Shown: positions 9,121 to 18,340 of the stretch, piece by piece | Layout: each line of letters begins with the position of its first letter | Numbering within the stretch: the stretch's first letter is position 1 | Source: Candidatus Poseidoniaceae archaeon | Lineage (GTDB): Archaea; Thermoplasmatota; Poseidoniia; Poseidoniales; Poseidoniaceae | Direction: 5' to 3' | Length of the DNA: 64,000 bases | NCBI GenBank assembly: GCA_949372655.1 | Contig: CASIAI010000001.1 | Location: forward strand, 77,279-141,278 | The notes under the pieces: generated by a model | The model's input: the letters and a program-made list of their open reading frames with translations, nothing else | Database searches by the model: none | What the model was told of the DNA's origin: nothing | Position numbers and translations under genes: made by a program

Positions 9121-10425
9121 TCAAATCACTCCTAGGTGTTCATCTACTGTTTGTCTAAATCTAAGGAATAAGTTCTCTGCATCATGCGGACCAGGGCATG
9201 CTTCAGGGTGAAATTGAACGGTAAACGAGGGACTTCCTATTACGTCTAAGCCCTCAACCGTTCGGTCATTTGCATTGATGTATCTGACTTCGACCTCTGC
9301 ACCATGAAGGTTTTCTTGGGGTGGGGAAGTTGCACCTGATGGATGTGCAGCTAACATTCCTGAATCAGGATCTGCGACTGCAAAGCCATGATTTTGACTT
9401 GTTATCAGTACCTTTCCTGTCTTCAAATCAATTACTGGTTGGTTAGCACCTCTATGGCCATATCGCATTTTATAGGTACTGAGTCCAGAAGCCAAACCCA
9501 TCAATTGATGCCCCAGACAAATCCCCATAACCGGAATATTAGATTTTACTGCTAATGCTAAAGTTTGACGAGCAATCATTGCTTTACCTGGATGAGCGGG
9601 GTCGCCTGGACCATTGGAACAGAACAATGCATCAACATGATATTTAGTCACCAGCATTTGGAAATCGACATCTGGAGGGCACCATATGACCTCGAAGGAT
9701 TTACACAAACTTCGTAGAATATTATACTTAATTCCACAGTCAAGGGCTGCTAATCGTGGCTTTGGAATTCCAAAGTCATCTAGTGAACCAGAATTCAAAA
9801 CAACCGGCTCATCTATTGAAACTAGTTCTACTAAATCATCTAAATCTGGTGATTGTAAAACTTTCAACCTCTCCGCTAGGGCTGATTCTTCAGAGATTGG
9901 ACCAAATACGCAGAGAACTGTTCCTAATTCACGAACTCTTCTAGTAATTGCTCTTGTATCAAGCCCTTCGATTCCTGGGACATTATGAAGTCTAAGTAAA
10001 TCATTTACCGTGCCGATAGAATTACGGTGATCAGGTTGAGTCATAGCATGACGAACTATCACACCACGCGGCCAAACAGAAGCCGACTCAGAACAACTAT
10101 GATGTATACCATAATTACCAATCAATGGATATGTAAAAGTTAAAACTTGTCCTGCAAATGATGGGTCTGTCAAAGACTCTTGATAACCCATCATACCGGT
10201 AGTGAAAACAAGCTCTCCTTCACCTATTTTTTTAGCACCAAAAAGTTCGCCTTCATACCTACCTCCATCAGCGGTTAGTAGTATACCAACTCCACTTGCA
10301 GACGGGGGTAATTCATCGCCTCGAGAAAGACCATCAGCAGCGTCTTGGAATGTTGGATAATTCCTCGAATGTCTATTCTCAGCACCAGGACAGAAACTTC
10401 CGTCTTGTAACTGGGGCGTTGACAT
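9121..10425 (-). CDS. carA: carbamoyl-phosphate synthase small (glutaminase) subunit
   Basis: The C-terminal half is a class I glutamine amidotransferase: FCSNGPGDP, nucleophile loop MGICLGHQLMG, and the catalytic His in VQFHPEACPGP. The N-terminal half (LLTADGGRYEGELFGA to the DTRAITRRVRELG segment) is the CarA-specific domain. It hydrolyses glutamine and channels ammonia to CarB. About 45 residues precede the conserved start of the family (MSTPQLQDGSFCPG...), so either this archaeon has an N-terminal extension or the true start is further in; no better ATG with a clear ribosome site was found. It is the first gene of the carAB operon. Confidence 0.96.
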   Translation of the reverse strand: MSTPQLQDGSFCPGAENRHSRNYPTFQDAADGLSRGDELPPSASGVGILLTADGGRYEGELFGAKKIGEGELVFTTGMMGYQESLTDPSFAGQVLTFTYPLIGNYGIHHSCSESASVWPRGVIVRHAMTQPDHRNSIGTVNDLLRLHNVPGIEGLDTRAITRRVRELGTVLCVFGPISEESALAERLKVLQSPDLDDLVELVSIDEPVVLNSGSLDDFGIPKPRLAALDCGIKYNILRSLCKSFEVIWCPPDVDFQMLVTKYHVDALFCSNGPGDPAHPGKAMIARQTLALAVKSNIPVMGICLGHQLMGLASGLSTYKMRYGHRGANQPVIDLKTGKVLITSQNHGFAVADPDSGMLAAHPSGATSPPQENLHGAEVEVRYINANDRTVEGLDVIGSPSFTVQFHPEACPGPHDAENLFLRFRQTVDEHLGVI

Positions 10426-10553
10426 CGCAGATGGTCAAAAACGGACTCCCATAATGATTGGGTTTGCTGGGTGGATAATAAGTAACTTTAATAAAATCAG
10501 ATGCGGCGAAAAAATACCACTTAGCATACTTAGTAAGTAAAAAATTACTAAAT

Positions 10554-11153
10554 TTACTTATCTAAATCAATCACTTTCTTACCTTGAGCCGAAGGCTCGA
10601 TAATTAGCCGGGCATCTTCGAACTTACGGTCGATAGTATTTCCACCATACCAAGAATCTAGAAATAATCCTAAAGCAGCCACTTCAGAGTGAGGTTGATT
10701 ACCTACTGAAATATTATACTGACTAAGTTTGAATACATCACCTGGAACTTTGGCACCTCCAACGATAACAACAAGTGGCCTATCTCTACGGATTTTCGGT
10801 ATCGCTTCCCTAAATGGCTCACCATACATGGTTAGATGCACTGCCACACCGGGTAATCCATCACCTGCATCTTCTTCAACGAATTTTCTCAACCATCCCA
10901 TAGGGCTTTTTACATATTCACATTCAAGTCCTTTACCGAATCTTACATCAACCGATTCTAGATTATCAAACATATCTTTGTCTTCATCACCTGCAAGTAG
11001 AAACCTATCTGCACCTAAGGCACGACTAACAAGCGCTAGATGTGTAGTGATTCTAGGATCTCTACCTCTACGGTATCCCAGGCGAAGAACGTCAACTCTC
11101 TCACCAGGCATGATACTGCTAAAAATCAATCCTTCATCAAAGGTATGTTTCAT
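10554..11153 (-). CDS. tRNA (cytidine-56)-2'-O-methyltransferase, Trm56
   Basis: The sequence VDVLRLGYRRGRDPRITTHLALVSRALGAD and VIVGGAKVPGDVFKLSQYNISVGNQPHSEVAALGLFLD match archaeal aTrm56, a SPOUT-class methyltransferase with the knotted SAM site in the C-terminal half. It methylates the ribose of C56 in the T-loop of tRNAs, a modification special to archaea. The length of 199 is close to the family. The ATG at 11153 shares one base with the stop of the upstream membrane-protein gene (TAATG), supporting this start over the internal ATG at 11111. Confidence 0.93.
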   Translation of the reverse strand: MKHTFDEGLIFSSIMPGERVDVLRLGYRRGRDPRITTHLALVSRALGADRFLLAGDEDKDMFDNLESVDVRFGKGLECEYVKSPMGWLRKFVEEDAGDGLPGVAVHLTMYGEPFREAIPKIRRDRPLVVIVGGAKVPGDVFKLSQYNISVGNQPHSEVAALGLFLDSWYGGNTIDRKFEDARLIIEPSAQGKKVIDLDK

Positions 11154-11782
11154 TAAGCTTCATTAGAAGTTTCTGAAGACTTGATAGAATCATTACTTGG
11201 AGTTATTTCTATTCCATTAGAATCACAGAACCTTTTCAACCAAACTAGAAGTGATGCATCGACTAATAGGTGGGCGCACCATGAGACACCTGCCCAAAGA
11301 ATTCCAAGGCGTAGACTTCTCCATAATCCATCCATTAATTCATATTGTTCGGTTAGTAATCCTATAGCTAAAGGTTCAATGACATATAGTCCGCACATAA
11401 TTAGCATAGCACCTGAAATCAAAGAAGGTAGTAACTTACCTAGCTCCCTACTCAAATCGCTCAATAGAGATGACATAAGTCCAAGACCGATGACTGCTAA
11501 TGCTACTTGTGAGAAATCTAAATCAAAAAAGGTAGATAGCCCTGAGTTAAGGTCATCACTAGCTGAGTCTACTGCTAACCACCAGAATACTAAGATTATA
11601 GTCATTAATCCCCCGCTGTAATATGATTTGTTGGCAATCATTCCAAATATTGAAGAATTATCTTCTGGTTTTAATCTAACAATCAGCCGATTTGCTAATT
11701 CAAGATTCGATTCAGATACAGAATTATTGGAATCAAAACCCCCCGATTCTTGAATCAAGGATTGCTGAGGTTCCTCCGGCAT
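11153..11782 (-). CDS. multi-pass membrane protein, unknown function
   Basis: From ATG 11782 (MPEEPQQSLIQE) the protein has about 209 residues. A polar N-terminus of about 50 residues is followed by roughly four hydrophobic segments (GGLMTIILVFWWLAV, QVALAVIGLGLMSSLL, LPSLISGAMLIMCGLYV, LGILWAGVSWCAHLLVDASLLVWL) and a polar tail. I recognise no family. The longer ORF start at 11845 would overlap the divergent folP start, so the internal ATG is preferred. Translationally coupled to trm56 by a 1-bp overlap. Confidence 0.6.
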   Translation of the reverse strand: MPEEPQQSLIQESGGFDSNNSVSESNLELANRLIVRLKPEDNSSIFGMIANKSYYSGGLMTIILVFWWLAVDSASDDLNSGLSTFFDLDFSQVALAVIGLGLMSSLLSDLSRELGKLLPSLISGAMLIMCGLYVIEPLAIGLLTEQYELMDGLWRSLRLGILWAGVSWCAHLLVDASLLVWLKRFCDSNGIEITPSNDSIKSSETSNEA

Positions 11783-11834
11783 AACGACACCTTTACAGTC
11801 ACAACTTATCAAATCTCTCGCTTTCGCGTGTATC

Positions 11835-12698
11835 ATGGGCGACAACTTAGCACCCCCACAAAATACCCGCCAACATGTTTATTCAAGCATTCATAGAATT
11901 AAAAACAAACCATGTATAATCATGGGAATTCTAAATGTGACCCCTGATTCTTTCCATGGAGAAAGTAGGAGGTTCGAATTAGAAGACGCTGTGAAAAGAG
12001 GTCTTGAAATATGGGATAATGGCGCAACATGGCTCGACATAGGTGGAGAATCTACTAGGCCAGGGGCTGAACCTGTAGATACTGAAGAAGAGTTGAGAAG
12101 AGTCATACCGGTAATTCAATCGCTTAAAACAATGAGGCCAGACGGGCTTATCTCAATCGATACAAGAAGGGCAAAAGTCGCATTGAAAGCCATTAATGCA
12201 GGTGCTGAAATGATAAATGATATTTCAGGATTAAACGACCCGGAAATGATGGATGTAGTGCTTGATACTGGTTGTGCAATTTGTATCATGCACATGCAAG
12301 GGGAACCCAAAAAAATGCAAGAAAGTCCTGATTATCAAGACTGTGTTAAAGAAGTTAGTACATTCTTATTCGATAAAGCACAGAAACTGATAGATAGAGG
12401 GCACCCCGAAGAACTGATAATTATCGACCCAGGAATCGGTTTTGGTAAATTATTACAGCATAATATCGATTTAATGAAAGATATTAGTGTACTTACAAGT
12501 TCCAAATATTCTACCCTTTTAGGTGTCTCGCGTAAATCGATGATAGGGCAAATAACTGGCAAAGTCGAAACAGATGATAGACTCCCTGGTACATTAGCAA
12601 CCTCGGCTTTCGCCTTCTATAACCAAATCGATATAATTAGAGTTCACGATGTAGATGAGAATCTCGATTTATTGAAGGTACTCAATCAATTAAATTAA
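11835..12698 (+). CDS. folP: dihydropteroate synthase
   Basis: The protein carries the family signatures in order: MGILNVTPDSFHGESR near residue 30, the GATWLDIGGESTRPGA loop, SIDTRRAKVA, NDISGL, HMQGEP, IIDPGIGFGK, LLGVSRKSMIG and IIRVHDV. It condenses a hydroxymethyl-dihydropterin diphosphate with p-aminobenzoate (or a related aryl amine) in folate-type C1 carrier synthesis. The length of 287 is typical. Many archaea use methanopterin-type carriers and related enzymes, so the exact product is not certain. It is divergent from the membrane protein gene and abuts convergent TraB with no gap. Confidence 0.94.
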   Translation: MGDNLAPPQNTRQHVYSSIHRIKNKPCIIMGILNVTPDSFHGESRRFELEDAVKRGLEIWDNGATWLDIGGESTRPGAEPVDTEEELRRVIPVIQSLKTMRPDGLISIDTRRAKVALKAINAGAEMINDISGLNDPEMMDVVLDTGCAICIMHMQGEPKKMQESPDYQDCVKEVSTFLFDKAQKLIDRGHPEELIIIDPGIGFGKLLQHNIDLMKDISVLTSSKYSTLLGVSRKSMIGQITGKVETDDRLPGTLATSAFAFYNQIDIIRVHDVDENLDLLKVLNQLN

Positions 12699-13856
12699 TC
12701 AGATGCCACCGATCAAACCAGCAGCAGCAACCCAAGCACCAGCCATGCTACCGACATTGGTCAAAGCGGTGACAAGTAATACCCTTCCAGCCTTATTAGA
12801 CCAAAAGAGACTAAACTTATCTAATTTCAAGAAATTTTGTAAATCTTCTGTAGTTGGTTCTACTACCTTCATTTGAACATATCCTGCAAACCACCCTGCC
12901 GCTAAAGTAGGGTTCAATGAAGTGATAGGCGAGGCTAATGCAGCAGTTAAAATTGCTAGAATATGACCTCGAGCCAGTATGCAACCTATTGCTGCAAAAA
13001 CAGCATTAGCCAATGTCCAAACTGTAAATAATTCTACTAAATCGACTCCCTCGCCAGTTGTTAAAAAGTAAGCCATCAGACCCATGACTAAAGCTGGAAT
13101 CATCCAAGGAATAGTTTTGGAGAGTAGTGTTCTCTTAGGTATTTCTTCTAAAAGTGAAATATTATTTTGGTCAAATTCAAGTTTTTCTTTCAAGTTTTTT
13201 TCTAACCCTGTAAGATGACCAGCACCTACGACAGCTAATATTTTCTTATCTGAATCAATTGATAATATCTTTTCGGCAAGATAAGAATCTCTTTCATCGA
13301 TCAGCACCGTACCTGCACCAGGAGAAAATTCCCTTAGTTCTTCCATCATCGAAGAAAGTAAGTCTTGATTTCCTAGTAATTCTTCCAAGTCTGGGTTTTC
13401 TTCATCCTCATCATCACCTAAAAGGGAATAAAGAATTCTAAACTTCTCAATGAACCTCATTTTCTTCCATGCTCTTCTCAAAGTCACTTGTATATCTCTA
13501 TCAATTAACTTAACTTCCAAGTTCCTCTCATTAGCAACTTCTACTGCAGCCATCAATTCAGCACCGGGTTGTTCGCCTTCATCCATACCAAGTTTACGTT
13601 GCTCTGATGCCAACATAGACTGTAAAAGAACTAATGGGGCTTTTCCTTCTTTGATAACTTTCAATAAACCTTCTTTATCCAATCTTCGGTCACTGATTAA
13701 AGAGTCATATCTCGATTGACATAATTCCACCGCAACAACGTCTGGTTTGAATTCCTCAATCTGGAATTTAACGGCTTCAACACTCGCCTTAGCAACGTGG
13801 GCAGTACCCAATATTCTCAAATTAGGAGAGATATCCACGTACGGTGATAAAGACAT
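12699..13856 (-). CDS. TraB/PrgY family membrane protein
   Basis: The N-terminal two-thirds is a TraB domain: LGTAHVAKASVEAVKFQIEEFKPDVVAVELCQSRYDSL, an EVKLIDRDIQVTLRRAW segment, and VVGAGHLTGLEKNL. It is followed by four or more C-terminal membrane spans with TSLNPTLAAGWFAGYVQMK. This is the archaeal TraB architecture. Bacterial relatives shut down peptide pheromone signalling, and the fold resembles TIKI/EreA-type hydrolases with conserved His and Glu, but the archaeal function is unproven. It lies 2 bp from the DHH phosphoesterase gene upstream on the same strand. Confidence 0.88.
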   Translation of the reverse strand: MSLSPYVDISPNLRILGTAHVAKASVEAVKFQIEEFKPDVVAVELCQSRYDSLISDRRLDKEGLLKVIKEGKAPLVLLQSMLASEQRKLGMDEGEQPGAELMAAVEVANERNLEVKLIDRDIQVTLRRAWKKMRFIEKFRILYSLLGDDEDEENPDLEELLGNQDLLSSMMEELREFSPGAGTVLIDERDSYLAEKILSIDSDKKILAVVGAGHLTGLEKNLKEKLEFDQNNISLLEEIPKRTLLSKTIPWMIPALVMGLMAYFLTTGEGVDLVELFTVWTLANAVFAAIGCILARGHILAILTAALASPITSLNPTLAAGWFAGYVQMKVVEPTTEDLQNFLKLDKFSLFWSNKAGRVLLVTALTNVGSMAGAWVAAAGLIGGI

Positions 13857-13858
13857 GA

Positions 13859-15262
13859 TTAGTCATCCTCTGAAAATGGTAAAAGTGATTTGAATTGATT
13901 GGTTATTTCCTCTATCGCTTGCATACTAGCCTGTTCTAAATCATCTGGAACTTCATCCAATATTACATCGAAGGGAATCTGCCCTCCTGCTAATTCTCTA
14001 TGGCCTCCTGCAAGTCCATTCTTCCAATGTGAAGATAGAATCTTTCCAATGTGAATATCGCTTCTTTTAGTTCTAGCAGAGATTATTACTTTACCTCTTC
14101 TAACTCCGAAGACTACCACCGTATCTATTCCTTCAGTTGGAAGAAGGAAGTCAGCAATTTGCGCTAATGAATCTCTATTAGGCATATTCATCAGCGGAGC
14201 TAAAAGATTTTTACCATGTTCTATCCTATTATTTAGGGCCTTAGAAAAGGATTCTAAGGTCTCTTGAGAGCGTGGTGGCATTTCTATAGAACGCATTAAA
14301 TCTCTATCGACAAAAGCATTTAGCCAAGATAAAGCCCTAATATCAACGGCATTGAAATCTCTCGTAAATCCAAGAGTATCTGTCTTAATTCCAAAGGCAA
14401 GTGCTGTGGCTATTTTAGTATCTAATTGATGATTTAGGCTCATTAGTAAACTCGTGATTAATGATGAAGTAGAAGAAAATTCGGAGCGTACTAGAACGAC
14501 ATCCGCTGCTACAGTATCTTCGACGGTGTGGTGGTCTATCACAATATTTGGGATACAGCCTACTGGGAGAATATTATTCGCTCCAGGTTTATGAAAATCA
14601 ACCGTTATGATCACTTGTGAATCATTGATTATATCTGAAACTTCCCAATCAAGAATCAATCGACGTATCGGTATTTCCAATAATTTAACCATCGCCCTAT
14701 TTTGCTGATGTTCTATCAGTCCTCCATGAAGAATACTACCTTCCAATCCAATATTTTCCACTAACTCTAACATTGCCAATCCGGATGCCAAGGCATCAGG
14801 GTCAGGGTTATCATGACAGAAAATAGCCACCTTACTACCTTTAGGTATGGCCTTTAGATAAGTTTCAACTACTGAAGCGCTAGCCCTTCTTTCCCATGAA
14901 CGTATTCTATCTTGCATAGCAGCAAAGGATATGTCATCGATACTTACTAGATCAATACCGTCACCTTCTAGAGGTACTGTTGTCAATATTGGAGTTTCTG
15001 GCCACTTCGTTTTGATCTCCTTAAGCGAATCAATGTCCAATAAAATATTATCATCCAAATATAGAATCGCTGTAGGAATATGTTCTATTTGAGGAATTGA
15101 AGATAATTCAATTGGTGAGGGGAGTGCTATTATTTCACAATCTTCCAGTGGCTCCTCTATAGGTAGCGTTTGCGCTAAGCCTACAAGTACGCATCTATGC
15201 CTTTTAGCACACCATTTAGACAGTCTAACTGCTAAATTATTGGAGCCAAAAATCAAAAACAT
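13859..15262 (-). CDS. DHH-family phosphoesterase with N-terminal Rossmann-like domain
   Basis: Residues about 1-120 look like a TrkA-N/Rossmann fold (MFLIFGSNNLAVRLSKWCAKRH), but the Gly-rich loop is degenerate (FGSNNLA). The middle is a DHH domain: FCHDNPDPDALASG, VITVDFHKPG and the signature VIDHHTVED. The C-terminus is a DHHA1 substrate domain ending GLAGGHRELAGGQIPFD. Relatives include nanoRNase/pAp phosphatase and cyclic-dinucleotide phosphodiesterases that use Mn2+; the substrate here is unknown. It is cotranscribed with the TraB gene. The catalytic Asp/His set appears complete. Confidence 0.87.
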   Translation of the reverse strand: MFLIFGSNNLAVRLSKWCAKRHRCVLVGLAQTLPIEEPLEDCEIIALPSPIELSSIPQIEHIPTAILYLDDNILLDIDSLKEIKTKWPETPILTTVPLEGDGIDLVSIDDISFAAMQDRIRSWERRASASVVETYLKAIPKGSKVAIFCHDNPDPDALASGLAMLELVENIGLEGSILHGGLIEHQQNRAMVKLLEIPIRRLILDWEVSDIINDSQVIITVDFHKPGANNILPVGCIPNIVIDHHTVEDTVAADVVLVRSEFSSTSSLITSLLMSLNHQLDTKIATALAFGIKTDTLGFTRDFNAVDIRALSWLNAFVDRDLMRSIEMPPRSQETLESFSKALNNRIEHGKNLLAPLMNMPNRDSLAQIADFLLPTEGIDTVVVFGVRRGKVIISARTKRSDIHIGKILSSHWKNGLAGGHRELAGGQIPFDVILDEVPDDLEQASMQAIEEITNQFKSLLPFSEDD

Positions 15263-15315
15263 TTAATCCCTCAGCCAAAACTATTTGTCAATAGGTTTTG
15301 AATTTGATGTATTGT

Positions 15316-15891
15316 TCAAGAAAAACTTAATTTTACTGTTTCTCTCTCAACGCCGTGGACTTCGAATAAGTCTCTTCTCTGAGATCCCTTCATGCTGGCG
15401 ACAAATGTCACAGGAATCATCTGAATCTGTTTGTTAAAACTGGTTGTTGTTTGATTATACATTTCTCTTCTATCTGCTACTTGATTTTCTATTGAAACAA
15501 GTTCTTTTTGAAGATTCAAGAAGTTAGCGTTTGCTTTCAGTTCAGGATATGCTTCTGCAACTGCATTTATTTTTGGAAGCATTCCACTCATCATTGATTC
15601 AGCAGCACTAACACCTTTAACGTCTTTATTTTGAAGTGCACCAGCAGCTGCTTGTCGTGCCTTAGCAAACTCCATGAATAAGTCATTTTCGTGCTTAGCA
15701 TAGCCTTTTACGATCTCCTCAAGGTTAGGTAACATATCATATCTCTGCTTTAGCAATACATCGATATTAGCCCAAGATTGATTTACATTCTCTTCTAGAG
15801 AAACCAATCTATTCCAAGTAGAAAAGAACCAAATTATGAAAAATAGAAACAAAACTCCTACAATCAAACCTATCACTAACATGCTATCCAT
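15316..15891 (-). CDS. LemA family membrane-anchored protein
   Basis: An N-terminal membrane anchor (SMLVIGLIVGVLFLFFIIWFF) is followed by the LemA core: TWNRLVSLEENVNQSWANIDVLLKQRYDMLPNLEEIVKGYAKHE and a long helical bundle with ANFLNLQKELVSIENQVADRREMYN. LemA proteins are widespread with unknown biochemical role, often linked to membrane stress. The start is placed at ATG 15891 (MDSMLVIG) because the anchor begins there; the ORF opens at 15933. It stands alone, with a divergent TauE gene on the other side. Confidence 0.9.
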   Translation of the reverse strand: MDSMLVIGLIVGVLFLFFIIWFFSTWNRLVSLEENVNQSWANIDVLLKQRYDMLPNLEEIVKGYAKHENDLFMEFAKARQAAAGALQNKDVKGVSAAESMMSGMLPKINAVAEAYPELKANANFLNLQKELVSIENQVADRREMYNQTTTSFNKQIQMIPVTFVASMKGSQRRDLFEVHGVERETVKLSFS

Positions 15892-16023
15892 GTAATACCC
15901 TATGAGCATTACCTTAAGATAGTTACCAAACAAAAAAATTACGATAAGAACAAATGTGTAGTCTTACAGGAGTAAAACAAGCCAAAGAGTGGTTTGATAA
16001 TTATTCTTGGGTTTGGTGATTGG

Positions 16024-16818
16024 ATGTTAATCGAAAACCTACTCGTTATTTTCGGTGTAATGATTATTGCATTCATATTTGCCCCTATTGGGCTTGGAGG
16101 GGGGATGTTATTTGTTCCATTACTTCACTATGTCTCAGGTTGGCCAATAGACGGTAAACTTCTTGCAGTATCATTAATGCTTACTGGAGTTGTCAGTTGG
16201 GGAAGTGGATTGGCTCATAGAAAAGAGAACCTAGTAAATGATGATATGATTGGAATTTCGTTATGGGGGGCGGTACCAGGTGCTATGATTGGAGTTCTGA
16301 TTATTCAATTATTAGATACAGACTTAGATACTATTTTCAAAGGTTTAAGCTTAATTTTAATTTCCATAGCATTGGCCAAGTATGCGTTTTCCCGTAAGGC
16401 CATCAAAGTAAACGACAATAATATTCGGGAAAATATACCTGGACTTGTACTTGGTTCGGGTTTTGGTGGATTACTTTCAAGCGTCTTAGCAATAGGAGCA
16501 GGTGCTATTTATGTGCCCTCTCTACAAGCCTTTGGGAAACTAAGGACTCGAATTTCTATTGGTTCTAGTCTTAATATCATGATGATAGTTGTACCAATTT
16601 CCGTGTTTTCTCACCTACTAATTCTTACAGAAGTTCAAAAAGAGGACTTATTTGAACAAATAGTATTCATTTTTTCTTTGTTAATTATCACTTTCTTAGG
16701 ATCTAAATTCGGTGCTCAGTTCGGGATAAAAAACATACCAGAGAATCGTATTTTACAGATATTTATAGGTATATTAATCATTGTTTGGATTAGATATGTA
16801 TTAGATATTCTTGTATAA
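16024..16818 (+). CDS. TauE/SafE-type sulfite/anion exporter family membrane protein
   Basis: The protein has about eight membrane spans in two repeats. Each repeat carries the family Gly-rich loop (APIGLGGGMLFVPLLHYVSG near the start and GSGFGGLLSSVLAIGAGAIYVPSLQAFG in the middle). Such transporters move sulfite, sulfoacetate or other organic anions. The substrate cannot be read from sequence, and no sulfur gene lies beside it. ATG at 16024 (MLIENLLVIFG) is preferred over the TTG at 15994. Confidence 0.88.
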   Translation: MLIENLLVIFGVMIIAFIFAPIGLGGGMLFVPLLHYVSGWPIDGKLLAVSLMLTGVVSWGSGLAHRKENLVNDDMIGISLWGAVPGAMIGVLIIQLLDTDLDTIFKGLSLILISIALAKYAFSRKAIKVNDNNIRENIPGLVLGSGFGGLLSSVLAIGAGAIYVPSLQAFGKLRTRISIGSSLNIMMIVVPISVFSHLLILTEVQKEDLFEQIVFIFSLLIITFLGSKFGAQFGIKNIPENRILQIFIGILIIVWIRYVLDILV

Positions 16819-16883
16819 TTCTTACATCATGTGGATAGATACCACAATATAAGTACCAGTATGGAAAACTATGTTTGAATCAC

Positions 16884-17108
16884 ATGAATTTGGGTTGGAG
16901 CGATAGAGTTTTACGACTTGTTTCAGGCTTGGGTTTAGTAACACTAGATTACTTTGCCAGTGCAAACTGGGAACTGATTCTTTTGGGGCTTGGTGCTTGG
17001 GGAGTTTTAACTTCAACATTTGGATATTGCCCTTTCTATAGAATCATGGGGTACAACTCGTGCCCGACTGACTTCTCTGAATCTGTAGAAGTTAAACCGA
17101 TTCAATGA
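16884..17108 (+). CDS. small DUF2892-type membrane protein
   Basis: Starting at ATG 16884 the 74-residue protein reads MNLGWSDRVLRLVSGLGLV, then two short hydrophobic hairpin segments and GYCPFYRIMGYNSC. This is the YgaP-like transmembrane (DUF2892) pattern, with its conserved Asp-Arg-x-x-R start and CP turn. The bacterial YgaP version is fused to a rhodanese; this one is free-standing. It may bind a persulfide or simply be a membrane accessory to the TauE-like exporter 65 bp upstream; that link is inference. Its 3' end overlaps the convergent thiolase gene by 17 bp. Confidence 0.8.
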   Translation: MNLGWSDRVLRLVSGLGLVTLDYFASANWELILLGLGAWGVLTSTFGYCPFYRIMGYNSCPTDFSESVEVKPIQ

Positions 17109-18309
17109 CCATAGCAATGCCTTGTCCACCGCCGATACAGGCTGTAGCAACTCCATACTTACTACCTGACCTCTTTAATTCATGAGCAAGGGTAAGAACA
17201 AGTCTTGTCCCAGTTGCTGCTAAAGGATGACCTAGTCCTACGGCTCCTCCATTAACATTAACTTTGGAGACATCTAGTTCTAAATCTTTGATACAAGCAA
17301 CAGCCTGCCCTGCGAATGCTTCATTTATTTCCCATCTGTCTATATCATCAATGCTTAATCCTGCTTTTTCAAGAGCCAATCTAGATGATGGAACTGGACC
17401 ATAAGCCATTATTGCTGGTTCAAGTCCTACTATTCCCCAAGAAATAATCTTGGCCAGTGGAGTATCTCCATCTTTCTTAGCACGGCTAGCAGATTTCACT
17501 ACAACTGCTGCTGCACCATCTACAACACCTGAGGCATTACCTGCAGTGACCAAACTCTCTGGACCAAATGCAGTTCTTAGTTCTGAAAGCGATTCTTTTG
17601 TACATCCTGGTACTACGTGGTCTTCATCTTGGAAACCAATACCTTCTACTTCAACTATTTCTTGCTCCCAAATTCCATTTTGAATTGAATTATTTGTTCT
17701 GTGATGGGAGAGGGCTGCAAACTCATCCGTTTCTTCTCTAGTTACTCCTTTGCGCTTACAAATTTCATCTGAAGTTTGGGCCATGAAAGAACCACACATA
17801 CCGTCTAAGAGGTTGGTGAAAAGGTAATCTTCCATGTCTTTTTCTAGAACCACGCCTTCTTTTGGAGGTCTAGCTAACCTATAGGTATCCCTCATTCCAC
17901 GGAGTACATGAGGTGCTTGGGAAAGATTCTCCATTCCCCCTGCAACTACTGTTTCTGCTTCTTCTAGCATAATCATTTGTGCAGCGGTTACAATCGCTTG
18001 AACACCACTACCACATATTCTAGATAGAGTTAACATTGGTACTTCTTGTGGAATACCTGCCCCTAGACCTGCATGTCTTGCACCAAATATTGCTTGGTCA
18101 CAAGTCTGCAGAGCATATCCCATTACTACATGGTCGACATCGGTTGCATTTGTATTAGTTTTTTCAAGAGCACCTTTAATTGCAATTTGTCCTAATTTGA
18201 GTGCACTAACATCTTTCAAAAGTCCACCGGGCTGACCATCGCCTCGTTTACCACCTTGCCATTCACAAAACGGTGTGCGTGCGCCTCCAACAATTACTAC
18301 ATCTTCCAT
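17092..18309 (-). CDS. acetyl-CoA C-acetyltransferase (thiolase)
   Basis: All thiolase signatures are present: the N-terminal VIVGGARTPFCEW, the acylated cysteine in LSRICGSGVQAI, the NEAFAGQA motif, GGAVGLGHPLAATG with the catalytic His, and the second catalytic Cys in ATACIGGGQGIAMV. It either joins two acetyl-CoA into acetoacetyl-CoA (isoprenoid or related synthesis) or cleaves beta-ketoacyl-CoA in fatty acid breakdown. It has the bacterial biosynthetic/degradative form with both Cys and the GHP motif, rather than the archaeal mevalonate-type thiolase that pairs with HMG-CoA synthase. ATG 18309 is chosen because MEDVVIVGG is the family start. No pathway partner lies nearby. Confidence 0.93.
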   Translation of the reverse strand: MEDVVIVGGARTPFCEWQGGKRGDGQPGGLLKDVSALKLGQIAIKGALEKTNTNATDVDHVVMGYALQTCDQAIFGARHAGLGAGIPQEVPMLTLSRICGSGVQAIVTAAQMIMLEEAETVVAGGMENLSQAPHVLRGMRDTYRLARPPKEGVVLEKDMEDYLFTNLLDGMCGSFMAQTSDEICKRKGVTREETDEFAALSHHRTNNSIQNGIWEQEIVEVEGIGFQDEDHVVPGCTKESLSELRTAFGPESLVTAGNASGVVDGAAAVVVKSASRAKKDGDTPLAKIISWGIVGLEPAIMAYGPVPSSRLALEKAGLSIDDIDRWEINEAFAGQAVACIKDLELDVSKVNVNGGAVGLGHPLAATGTRLVLTLAHELKRSGSKYGVATACIGGGQGIAMVIESV

Positions 18310-18340
18310 GATTGGCCCAATGTAAACAGGGTATTGAACT

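Noticed and set aside
10500-10553. Inverted repeat TAGTAA...TTACTA between trm56 and carA as a riboswitch or operator
   Set aside because: It is short and AT-only, so chance is likely; there is no supporting structure around it.
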